Made by a program: the position numbers and the translations under genes
The notes under the pieces: generated by a model
What the model saw: only the letters and a program-made list of their open reading frames with translations
Databases searched by the model: none
Told to the model about the DNA's origin: nothing
Shown: positions 35,355 to 43,095 of the stretch, piece by piece
Position numbering within the stretch: position 1 is the first letter of the stretch
How the letters are laid out: every line of letters starts with the position of its first letter
NCBI RefSeq assembly: GCF_014207135.1
Contig: NZ_JACHCC010000013.1
Coordinates: forward strand, 62,001-126,000
Reading direction: 5' to 3'
Source of the DNA: Pedobacter cryoconitis
GTDB lineage: Bacteria > Bacteroidota > Bacteroidia > Sphingobacteriales > Sphingobacteriaceae
Length of the DNA stretch: 64,000 nt

Positions 35355-35942
35355 CTAAACCTTGAAGTGTTTGTGCGCAAGGTCTTTACGTACCCTGCTG
35401 AGTGATTCGGGTGTAATGCCAAGGTAAGAGGCGATCATCCATTGCGGAACCCTGAGTGTCAGGTTTGGATATAATTTGATGAAGTCGAGATAGCGTTCCT
35501 CGGCAGTGGCACTCAGCAGCATGTTGATCCTTTTCTGCATGAAACGGATCGAATTATTTAACATCGTATTATTGAGGGCATGTAAACAAGGGACATGTAC
35601 CCCGGCTTCCATAAAATAATTTCTGGGGATAATTAACGCTGTAGTTGGTTCAATGGTATCGATAAAGAAATCAGTTGGTTCGTTAAAGAGACTATTGCGG
35701 TCACCGATCCACCAGTTTTCAGGAGCAAACTGTATAATGTTGACCTTTGCCTTACTATCTACCGAATAACACCGCATCAGTCCCTCAGTTACAAAATACG
35801 TTTTTGTGCTCATTTCGCCCGGTGAAAGGACCACCTGGTTTTTTGGAAAAGTTTTTACTTTGATATCTCCGGAAATGAGATCAAACTGTTCGTCAGTGAT
35901 GGTTACTTTTTTACGTAAATACTCTTTAAACTGATCAAACAT
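35355..35942 (-). CDS. Crp/Fnr family transcriptional regulator
   Basis: A 195-residue DNA-binding protein. The N-terminal two-thirds is a cyclic-nucleotide-binding-like beta roll (KNQVVLSPGEMSTKTYFVTEG), and the C-terminus is a helix-turn-helix (QWMIASYLGITPESLSRVRK, about residues 165-184). The effector is unknown; the roll lacks the clear cAMP phosphate-binding motif and there is no Cys cluster as in Fnr. Given its position it may control the downstream yceI and pirin genes. Confidence 0.9.
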   Translation of the reverse strand: MFDQFKEYLRKKVTITDEQFDLISGDIKVKTFPKNQVVLSPGEMSTKTYFVTEGLMRCYSVDSKAKVNIIQFAPENWWIGDRNSLFNEPTDFFIDTIEPTTALIIPRNYFMEAGVHVPCLHALNNTMLNNSIRFMQKRINMLLSATAEERYLDFIKLYPNLTLRVPQWMIASYLGITPESLSRVRKDLAHKHFKV

Positions 35943-35958
35943 ATACTATAGATAAAAG

Positions 35959-36117
35959 CTATTTATTCTTGGGTTCGATATTGGAAAAATCTACACCACA
36001 TTTACAGTTCGATGCACATCCTCCACTTTTTGGGGATACAGCACGATAAATGATGCGACCTATATAAAACAGGGCGGCAGCAAATAAAATTCCGACTAAA
36101 ATAGTTTGAATATCCAT
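35959..36117 (-). CDS. FeoB-associated Cys-rich membrane protein (short gene)
   Basis: A 52-residue open frame from the ATG at 36117. It has one membrane helix (IQTILVGILFAAALFYIGRI) and a short tail with three cysteines at positions 34, 38 and 40 (GGCASNCKCG). This is the pattern of the small FeoB-associated Cys-rich proteins, normally next to ferrous iron transporter genes, but no feoA or feoB is in this window. It lies 16 bases upstream of the Crp/Fnr gene on the same strand, so the two are probably one transcript. Confidence 0.8.
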   Translation of the reverse strand: MDIQTILVGILFAAALFYIGRIIYRAVSPKSGGCASNCKCGVDFSNIEPKNK

Positions 36118-36156
36118 AAATACAAATTTAATTAAATGATCTGCCTGAGGAGTCTG

Positions 36157-37362
36157 TTAAATGTCAATTTCCTGCGTCATTAAACCTACAGTGCCGCCTA
36201 CCCAGTCAAAATCGGCATTATAACGTACGCCGATCATTTTACCCCTGCTCAGGCGGGCCAGGTTAATGCATAACTGCGGATCTTCATGATCTGGCCAGAT
36301 ATATAAAAGCCTGATTTCCGCTTTGACCAGCCCGTCCGGAGATTGAATAACAGGTTCATAATTTACTTTTCGTTGCAGGATCCAGTTTTCAGGATCAGTA
36401 ATATTGTCTATATCAGTCCGGCTGACATCGATAATTACACCCATCCCTGCAAAAGAGAACAAAGGTTTGAGTACATAGTTCTCTAAGTCCTCCGGAATTT
36501 CTTTCAATGTATTCAAAAACCGCGTCTCCGGTACAAACTCATTCTTTAAAAACGGCATCGTATACTTGCTGATCCTGTAGAACCAGTTGGGATGTGTTAT
36601 CCATTCCACGTCAAGAGGTTCCCTGGGGTCAAAACCTAGTTTAAACAGGTCCTGCTGTGTGCTCACTTCGTCAAAAATCAACCGGTTGTAAATCCGTTTC
36701 AGCTGTGTTTTTTTTCCTTGTTCCCTGTAAAATAGCTGGTCACCCTCTTTAAAAATGTCCGTTAAGCTTAAAATCCGGATTCCTAAGTACGCTGCTGTTA
36801 TAAAAAAATCAATGGCCGTTTTCTGATTTGGTGCGTCAATATCCATTAAGGCGACTTCTTCAGGTGCATAAGGACCAAGGATTACCTTTTTCAATAGATC
36901 AATATATTGCTCGCGATCCATTCCATGAAAAAACGGGGTGAAATCAGCCAGTTTATCCAGTTCAAACACTTTCTCATAAGTATCAGCCAGGTGTAACTGA
37001 AAGGCGAAAAGCGAAGGGAAACCCTGCATTTCTATTAACCTGGGGACCAAACGTCCATTTTCATCTTTACAAATACCAAAATCAAAGGCCAGGAAATGCG
37101 GATGATCATTCTCTCCGGGTACCGCCCATTCCTTTGGAATAGCATTTTCCGTAAGCTTTTTGAAGTCGGGTTGTCTGATGACTTTAATAATCTCCTCACC
37201 AGCCTCAATCAATTGATTTTTCAGGTCCTCAGGAATAAATATAGGTGTTTCTGCAAAGCGGATATTGACAGGAGGGTAATCCTTTCCCAATAAACGCAAA
37301 AAGCTTTTGTACTTATCCTTTGAAAAATTTCTGTTAAAATACTCCCTGTACTTACTGATCAT
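36157..37362 (-). CDS. Uncharacterised protein, likely divergent ATP-grasp ligase
   Basis: A 401-residue cytoplasmic protein that I do not recognise by name. The C-terminal half has features of an ATP-grasp fold: ENYVLKPLFSFAGMGVIIDV (a Lys followed by a glycine-containing loop), ENWILQRKVNYEPVI and VKAEIRLLYIWPD, in the order of the ATP-binding lysine, hinge and metal-binding strand. The N-terminal half has FLAFDFGICKDENGRLVPRL and LIEMQGFPSLFAFQLHLADT. It starts one base after the upstream glutamine amidotransferase, so it is the last gene of the ligase operon. The fold is inferred; no homologue search was made. Confidence 0.7.
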   Translation of the reverse strand: MISKYREYFNRNFSKDKYKSFLRLLGKDYPPVNIRFAETPIFIPEDLKNQLIEAGEEIIKVIRQPDFKKLTENAIPKEWAVPGENDHPHFLAFDFGICKDENGRLVPRLIEMQGFPSLFAFQLHLADTYEKVFELDKLADFTPFFHGMDREQYIDLLKKVILGPYAPEEVALMDIDAPNQKTAIDFFITAAYLGIRILSLTDIFKEGDQLFYREQGKKTQLKRIYNRLIFDEVSTQQDLFKLGFDPREPLDVEWITHPNWFYRISKYTMPFLKNEFVPETRFLNTLKEIPEDLENYVLKPLFSFAGMGVIIDVSRTDIDNITDPENWILQRKVNYEPVIQSPDGLVKAEIRLLYIWPDHEDPQLCINLARLSRGKMIGVRYNADFDWVGGTVGLMTQEIDI

Positions 37363-37363
37363 A

Positions 37364-38194
37364 TCAGACTGCTTTAAGCGCTTGAATGGCTTCGGTTAGA
37401 AAATTAGGTAATATAGATTGCTGTGTTAGCATGATTCTGTCCGGGTTCTCCAGGCTATCCAGCATGTCCAGATACTTTTCTTCCCCATGTGCATCGATGA
37501 TAGCTTTTTTCTTCTCTTCTTCTAAAAGATATAATTTCATCCCCAGTGGATCTGCCTCTGGATGGAACTGAGTACCAACAAATTCTCTGGAAAAACGTAT
37601 AGACATGATACATCGCTCCAGATCAATATGCGGACGTTCCTTCTCAATCGCAAGGATTTCGGCTCCCATTTCATTAAATGTTTCATCCTCTGCATCTACA
37701 ACCTGCCAGTCCCTGCTGTCCACTGCATAAAACGGATTAGAGAGCCCTCTGTAGATCAGATCATCTTCACCCTGTTCAGTTAGTGTAACAGGAAAAATTC
37801 CGAAGGCATTGGATTTTCTTTCCGTAACCATTCCCAGTCCATATTTCCGGCAGGCCAGCTGGAAAGAGTGACAGATCAGGAAAACATGTTTTTTAGTATC
37901 GTGTTTACTATTATGGTCTTCAAGGTCATCGAGTAACTTAAAGAATGAATTTTCCCAGGATTCGTCCAGGCCATCATAAGGACTGCCGGGGCCGCCGCTT
38001 GAAATATAGATATCATAGTCAGTGCCTGGGATCTCGTTGTTTAACCTCAGCTCGAAAACCTTATAGGATAAATCCAGTTGATATTCCTTTTTGTAGGAAG
38101 ATAAAATATCCAGAATACCCCTCAGTCCCTGATTCGGAACCCCTTTATTCATGTCAATGACAGCAACCTTAATTTCTTTTTTCTGTGCTGTCAT
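37364..38194 (-). CDS. Class-I glutamine amidotransferase domain protein
   Basis: A 276-residue protein with a GMP-synthase-like amidotransferase domain. ISSGGPGSPYDG gives the oxyanion strand, Cys108 in VFLICHSFQLACRKYG the nucleophile (consensus Gly replaced by Ser), and the His and Glu are in GTQFHPEADP. So the catalytic triad is complete, and it could release ammonia from glutamine or act as a peptidase-like hydrolase. About 50 residues of helical extension follow the domain. Its start overlaps the GCS2-type gene by four bases, consistent with coupled translation. Confidence 0.87.
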   Translation of the reverse strand: MTAQKKEIKVAVIDMNKGVPNQGLRGILDILSSYKKEYQLDLSYKVFELRLNNEIPGTDYDIYISSGGPGSPYDGLDESWENSFFKLLDDLEDHNSKHDTKKHVFLICHSFQLACRKYGLGMVTERKSNAFGIFPVTLTEQGEDDLIYRGLSNPFYAVDSRDWQVVDAEDETFNEMGAEILAIEKERPHIDLERCIMSIRFSREFVGTQFHPEADPLGMKLYLLEEEKKKAIIDAHGEEKYLDMLDSLENPDRIMLTQQSILPNFLTEAIQALKAV

Positions 38195-39297
38195 TCGTGT
38201 GCCCCGATTAAAGTCTGAGATGTGATATAGTCTACTACCGATTCAAAGTTACCGGTCTGTGAATAGATCGCCAGCTGGCGGTCAGCACCTGTACCATTTT
38301 CCAGGATCTTATGTATATAATTGAGATCTTCCCTGCAGCCCAGTTCGTCTACCACGTCATCTACAAAATCCAGTAATTCCAGGACCAGGTTACGGCAGTT
38401 AATTTCCATTTCCTTACCAAAATCGATCAGATTTCCATCAATGCCATAACGGGCTGCACGCCATTTATTTTCGTTGATCAGTGCCCTCGAGTAATTGATA
38501 TACTTCATGTTTTGCAGCCGGAGTTTATACAGTTTAGCGCAAAGCGCCTGAAATAAGGCTACGAAAGCCATTGTTTCATCGATAAGCATTGGACAATCAC
38601 AAATTCTGAACTCTATAGTTTCAAAGAAAGGGTGTACCCGAATATCCCACCAGATTTTTTTAGCATTGTCAATACTATTGGTTTTGATCAGCAGTTTGAC
38701 ATAGTTGTCATAATCCTCAATGCTGTTAAATACATCTGGAATACCAGTTCTTGGAAATTTATCAAAAATCTTCGTCCGGAATGACTTATAACCTGTATTT
38801 CTCCCTTCCCAGAAAGGAGAATTAGTCGATAAGGCAAAAACGTGAGGCAGGAAATAACGTACCTGGTTGGCAATATGAATAGCCAGTTCCCGCGATTGGA
38901 AACCCACATGAACATGCAGGCCAAAAATCAGGTTAGAACGGGCAGCTTCCTGCAGTTCATTGACAATTTCACTATACCGCGGATGCTCAGTGATCAGTTG
39001 CTTTTCCCATAGCGAAAAAGGATGCGTTCCGGATGCGCCGATACGCAGCCCCTGTTCTCCCGCCAATGTCGAAACCGTGTGGCGCAACTGCGAGATTTCC
39101 CGTCGCGCCTGTTCCGTATTTTTGCAGATTCCTGTACCCACCTCAACTACCGCCTGGTGCATTTCAGCTTTGACCTGATCCTTATGGATTTTTTGTGCCG
39201 CTTCTACTATCTTCTGGTCATGTGAAGTCAGCTCCCGTGTAACCGGGTCAATGACCATATATTCTTCTTCTACACCGAGCGTAAATTCATTCATCAT
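38191..39297 (-). CDS. Carboxylate-amine ligase, YbdK/GCS2 family
   Basis: A 368-residue protein of the glutamate-cysteine ligase family 2. The start MMNEFTLGVEEEYMVIDP is the family N-terminus (a second Met is at codon 2), and GASGTHPFSLWEK, FGLHVHVGFQSRE and FRICDCPMLIDETMAF follow. YbdK enzymes join an amine to a carboxylate using ATP, with weak glutamate-cysteine ligase activity in E. coli. The true substrate here is unknown. It overlaps the amidotransferase gene by four bases and lies 22 bases after the ATP-grasp gene. Confidence 0.93.
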   Translation of the reverse strand: MMNEFTLGVEEEYMVIDPVTRELTSHDQKIVEAAQKIHKDQVKAEMHQAVVEVGTGICKNTEQARREISQLRHTVSTLAGEQGLRIGASGTHPFSLWEKQLITEHPRYSEIVNELQEAARSNLIFGLHVHVGFQSRELAIHIANQVRYFLPHVFALSTNSPFWEGRNTGYKSFRTKIFDKFPRTGIPDVFNSIEDYDNYVKLLIKTNSIDNAKKIWWDIRVHPFFETIEFRICDCPMLIDETMAFVALFQALCAKLYKLRLQNMKYINYSRALINENKWRAARYGIDGNLIDFGKEMEINCRNLVLELLDFVDDVVDELGCREDLNYIHKILENGTGADRQLAIYSQTGNFESVVDYITSQTLIGAHE

Positions 39298-39319
39298 CTT
39301 GAAGCCTCCTTATTTGAAT

Positions 39320-40390
39320 TTATTTTTTCTTTGCAGCTGCCGCTTTAGTGGCTGCTGGTTTTGCTTTTTTTGCAGGTGTTGCCACTTCTTTTGCAGCAGT
39401 TTTGGGTTTGGCAGCTACCGTTCCTTTAACGGGGGCAGTTAATGTTTTTCCGGTAATAGCCGATTTCACATATTCTCCCCAGGTTAAATTATCCTGTCCG
39501 TCTATCTGCGCTTTCGCTCTCTCAATAGCATATTTGGCCGAGGTTTCTACCACCCAGTCAAAGTTTTCCTGTCCTACACTGGATACTTCTGCATCTGGTG
39601 CCGGATTGCAGAAATCAATAGCATAAGGAATACCATCACGAACGGCAAACTCTACTGTATTAAAATCGTAACCCAGATACTGGTTCAGTTTAATCACATA
39701 ATCATGTATTGTTTTTAAGAGCTTTTCGCTCGAAGGCTTGTGATCTACCGCATATCTCAGATGAAAAGGGTTACGTGGTTCATATTGCATAATACGCACA
39801 TACTTTCCGCCAATACAGTAACATCTGAAATATTCATCAAATTCAATTTCTTCCTGTAGCATCATTACATGTTGATGCGTCTGACTATGTTTATCAAAAA
39901 ATTCTTCTTTGTCATTTAATTTATAGACCTCTTTCCAGCCGCCACCATCAAAAGGTTTCATGTAAGCCGGGAAACCGGTATAGTCAAAAATCGAGTTCCA
40001 GTCAAATGGGAAGGCCAGATTACTGAATGAATGTTCTGTTGTATCATCTGGTCTGGCATGAGATGGAATCAGGGCTGTTTTAGGCACCGGAATACCTAGT
40101 TTAACTGCCAGCGCATTATTGAAAAACTTCTCATCAGCACTCCACCAGAATGGGTTGTTAATCACTGCTGTTCCTGTAATTGCTGCATTTTTTAACGACG
40201 CCCTGTAAAATGGGACGTCCTGCGAAATGCGGTCAATAATTACGGCATAATCCAGTGGTTCTGCCTGGAATATTTTGTCAATATTGACAAACTCTGCCTG
40301 AAAATCATTTCCTCCCAGTTCATTTACACGTTTCACGAAGGCCTCAGGAAATGACCGTTCCTGTCCAAATAAGATCCCTATTTTCTTCAT
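39320..40390 (-). CDS. ATP-grasp ligase with a Lys/Ala-rich histone-H1-like tail
   Basis: A 356-residue protein. Residues 1-310 make an ATP-grasp enzyme: N-terminal MKKIGILFGQERSFPEAFV, the substrate-facing PFDGGGWKEVYKLN, VMMLQEEIEFDEYFRCYCIG and the metal-binding FNTVEFAVRDGIPYAIDFCNPAPD. The final 39 residues (318-356) contain 11 Lys, 14 Ala and 4 Pro and end in AAAAKKK, as in histone H1-like tails. Such a tail is unusual on a ligase and could bind a polyanion or be the site of modification. First of the four overlapping or closely spaced genes of the operon, 37 bases after the hydrolase gene. Confidence 0.9.
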   Translation of the reverse strand: MKKIGILFGQERSFPEAFVKRVNELGGNDFQAEFVNIDKIFQAEPLDYAVIIDRISQDVPFYRASLKNAAITGTAVINNPFWWSADEKFFNNALAVKLGIPVPKTALIPSHARPDDTTEHSFSNLAFPFDWNSIFDYTGFPAYMKPFDGGGWKEVYKLNDKEEFFDKHSQTHQHVMMLQEEIEFDEYFRCYCIGGKYVRIMQYEPRNPFHLRYAVDHKPSSEKLLKTIHDYVIKLNQYLGYDFNTVEFAVRDGIPYAIDFCNPAPDAEVSSVGQENFDWVVETSAKYAIERAKAQIDGQDNLTWGEYVKSAITGKTLTAPVKGTVAAKPKTAAKEVATPAKKAKPAATKAAAAKKK

Positions 40391-40427
40391 AGATTTTCTT
40401 TAATTTAATGATGAAGCTTATCTTTTT

Positions 40428-41132
40428 TTATATTCTTGATAAATACTCAGGAAACATGTTCCGCCATACCGGCCAGTCATGATCCGCGCCAGGTTTAATA
40501 TCCAGCCAGTGATTTATGTTTTTGCGTTGCAGGATGCCGGAGAGACGTTCATTAAATGGTCTGCAAATATCCCAGTCACCCGTGCCCAGTACAATATCCA
40601 TTTTCCAGAGATCCGGGTCGTTGTCTCCCGGAAGGAAATCAACGGGGTTATTATAATAAATATCACTGTTGTAAAAACCATCCGTTTGCGGCGTGATATC
40701 AAATGTCCCACTCATGCTGAATAGGTGACTAACCAGGACAGGGTGTTTAAAAGCAAAATTCGCTGCATGATAACCTCCAAAACTACAGCCTGCGGTAACG
40801 ACCTTTCCATAACCTGTTTCGTTGCATGCCAGAGGAAAGAGCTCTTCCACAAGCATTTTATCATACCAGCTTTGGTTTTTTGCCCGGTCGGCCGGGGGAA
40901 TTGATTTATTGTACCAGCTTTGTGCGTCAATACTGTCAGGACAATATATTTTGACTTTTCCTTCTTCTATCAGATGTTGTACCGAACCGATCAGACCGAA
41001 GTCTTTCGTCTCATAATAACGTCCTTTACTAGTAGGAAAAAGCAGGATTGGGCATCCGCTGTGCCCGAAAATCAGAAGTTCTATCTCGCCGCTTAAATTG
41101 GGGCTGTACCATTTTTTATATTCTTCTTTCAC
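40428..41132 (-). CDS. Alpha/beta-hydrolase (esterase family) protein
   Basis: A 234-residue protein starting with a GTG at 41132. The nucleophile elbow is AGCSFGGYHAANFAFKHP with Ser117, and the last catalytic His lies in KPGADHDWPVWRN. The N-terminus (YKKWYSPNLSGEIELLIFGH) has no signal peptide, so it acts in the cytoplasm. Esterase-family members hydrolyse carboxylic esters or amides; the substrate here is unknown. It heads the minus-strand ligase operon and is divergent from a second hydrolase at 41369. Confidence 0.88.
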   Translation of the reverse strand: MKEEYKKWYSPNLSGEIELLIFGHSGCPILLFPTSKGRYYETKDFGLIGSVQHLIEEGKVKIYCPDSIDAQSWYNKSIPPADRAKNQSWYDKMLVEELFPLACNETGYGKVVTAGCSFGGYHAANFAFKHPVLVSHLFSMSGTFDITPQTDGFYNSDIYYNNPVDFLPGDNDPDLWKMDIVLGTGDWDICRPFNERLSGILQRKNINHWLDIKPGADHDWPVWRNMFPEYLSRI

Positions 41133-41326
41133 GCCTTTCCCGATTATATATTGAATATATGTAAAACCCCTTCAAACCGCAAAAAGTTTTACCGATTTCT
41201 CTTGTTTATCTGCTATTTAGCCAAAATATATAAGTTTAGCGTTAAGAAATAGTTATTATAGATATCTATGAATGCTAAACAGGCTCTTAGCTTTTAAAAA
41301 AAATAGATAATTATTCAGGAGATTCG

Positions 41327-41364
41327 TAAATTTGCAACGAATTTGTGAGAAAGGGAATTCGTTG
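41327..41364 (+). promoter_or_regulatory. -7 element and 9-bp inverted repeat before the second hydrolase gene
   Basis: TAAATTTG at 41327-41334 fits the -7 consensus. It is directly followed by the inverted repeat caacgaatt/aattcgttg (41335-41343 with 41356-41364, 12-nt spacer), which ends four bases before the ATG. The repeat could be an operator or a 5' mRNA hairpin. Confidence 0.5.
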
Positions 41365-41368
41365 AATT

Positions 41369-42190
41369 ATGAATAGTACTGTGTCAATTCTTGGGGCTGC
41401 CCCTATAACCCGTGAGGTGGAATCAATTCACCTGCAACGGAAAGTAGAAATAGAAATATTTTATCCTTCAGGTCTGCTGGGCAATGAAAAGCTGAATCTG
41501 CTATTGTTAAATGACGGACAGGATGCCGCTGGATTATTATTGGATGAAACTCTTCACAGTTTATACGAAGACCAGAAGATCGAGCCCGTTGTTGTTGTCG
41601 CCATTAAAGCGTCTGCTGCCAGGTTAAAAGAATACGGAGTAGCTGGTGTTCCTGATTTTGCAGGAAGAGGAAGTGATGCTGGTAACTATACCAGATTCAT
41701 TACCGAAGAACTGATGCCTTATCTCTCTTCAGAAATTGGAATGCCATTTCTTGGAAAACGTGCATTTGCCGGATGTTCTTTAGGCGGGCTGACTGCATTT
41801 GATATCGTCTGGAAAAATGATCATCTTTTTGATACTGCCGGAGTTTTCTCCGGTTCGTTCTGGTGGAGGAAAAAGGATCTTAAAGATGGCTATACAGATG
41901 AAGACCGGATTATGCATCAGGTGATCAGGAATACTAATAATCATCCTGAGGTTAAATTCTGGCTGATGACAGGGACAGAAGATGAAACTGCCGACCGGAA
42001 CCGGAATTTTATCATTGACTCTATAGATGATACCATCGATGTAATTAAAGAATTAACGAAAAAGGGTTACAACCGGCCGGATGATATCTTTTATTATGAA
42101 ATGGTAGGAGGGAAACATGATGTCGCTACATGGGCTAAGGCACTCCCTTCGTTTTTAATCTGGGCATTTGGCAGAAAAACGTTTTTATAA
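41369..42190 (+). CDS. Alpha/beta-hydrolase, esterase (Fes/IroE-like) family
   Basis: A 273-residue protein with nucleophile Ser137 in RAFAGCSLGGLTAFDI and catalytic His in MVGGKHDVATWAKALP. The layout resembles the enterochelin-esterase-like Esterase family. There is no signal peptide, so it is probably cytoplasmic. It is divergent from the minus-strand ligase operon and shares its 236-bp control region, which suggests common regulation. It overlaps the next minus-strand gene by six bases at its 3' end. Confidence 0.88.
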   Translation: MNSTVSILGAAPITREVESIHLQRKVEIEIFYPSGLLGNEKLNLLLLNDGQDAAGLLLDETLHSLYEDQKIEPVVVVAIKASAARLKEYGVAGVPDFAGRGSDAGNYTRFITEELMPYLSSEIGMPFLGKRAFAGCSLGGLTAFDIVWKNDHLFDTAGVFSGSFWWRKKDLKDGYTDEDRIMHQVIRNTNNHPEVKFWLMTGTEDETADRNRNFIIDSIDDTIDVIKELTKKGYNRPDDIFYYEMVGGKHDVATWAKALPSFLIWAFGRKTFL

Positions 42191-42856
42191 CGGTCTGCCT
42201 AAATCCTGTATCTGATCAGACTGATAAATAAAGACTCCCTTTTTATCTTCCAGTGACTGTCTGAGCATGGCTTTGGCTACAACTCCGACTTTGATACTCC
42301 TGTACTTTTTCCAGCTTCCTGTCAGCAGTGGGTTGATCAGGTGCATCATTGCATTCATGACCCCTTCACCGAAACGTTTCTGAGCCCTTTTCCCATCCAG
42401 TAAAGAGGGGCGGTAAATAAAGATGCTTTTAAAAGGGACTGCTTTTAAGTCACTCTCCAGTTCTCCTTTTGTTTTAGTATAAAAGATAGAAGAATTTTTA
42501 TTGGCACCGAGGGCCGATACCAGATGATAACTTTCAGCCCCGTTGGTTTGTGCTATCCAGGCTAAGTCTAAAGGGTACTGATAATCAATCCTGCGGTACA
42601 GCTCCAGATCAGGAGTCTGGCTTTTTGTGGTACCCAGACAGCAGAAAACTACTTTTCCTTTAATTTCCGCGGCATAATCACTGAGCCTGTCAAAATCTAC
42701 AACCAATTGAATTAATTTTGGATGTTTTATACTTATCTTTTTACGGACCAGTATCAGTACCTCCGTGTAATTATCATCATTTAACAGCGCTGTCATCAGG
42801 CTGTTGCCTATAGATCCGCTGGCGCCGGCAAGTACTGCTTTTATATCCATTTCCAA
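42185..42856 (-). CDS. NAD(P)H-binding atypical short-chain dehydrogenase (TIP30/HTATIP2-like)
   Basis: A 223-residue protein. The dinucleotide motif GASGSIGNSLMTALLN is near residue 12, followed by VVFCCLGTTKSQ and YHLVSALGANKNSSIFYTKT with Tyr-x-x-x-Lys-like spacing, then FIYRPSLLDGKRAQKRFGE. This pattern is typical of NAD(P)-binding proteins related to TIP30. The physiological reaction is unknown. A start at the second Met (42850) is as plausible as the first. Confidence 0.87.
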   Translation of the reverse strand: MEMDIKAVLAGASGSIGNSLMTALLNDDNYTEVLILVRKKISIKHPKLIQLVVDFDRLSDYAAEIKGKVVFCCLGTTKSQTPDLELYRRIDYQYPLDLAWIAQTNGAESYHLVSALGANKNSSIFYTKTKGELESDLKAVPFKSIFIYRPSLLDGKRAQKRFGEGVMNAMMHLINPLLTGSWKKYRSIKVGVVAKAMLRQSLEDKKGVFIYQSDQIQDLGRPL

Positions 42857-43065
42857 ATTAACAATTATCTCTCCGCTAAGTTTATATTAATATTGGTTTT
42901 TCGGAAAAATCAATTCTTACCGGCGTCTTTCTTTGACGGTTAAGCCTGTGCCGAGCTTCAAAATCCTATTGCAGGATCGAAAGAATTTTAGGATAATCAA
43001 TAGTTTTTATCCTAAAAATAATGACATAGTCCTAGGTAATAGGCTGATATATCAATTATTTACGT

Positions 43066-43073
43066 TATCTTTG
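43066..43073 (+). promoter_or_regulatory. Putative -7 element of typA
   Basis: TATCTTTG matches TAnnTTTG, 22 bases before the ATG. A 6-bp hairpin (tgcgcc/ggcgca) lies in the leader between them. No TTTG at -33. Confidence 0.45.
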
Positions 43074-43095
43074 CGCCAAAATTTAGGCGCATTTT

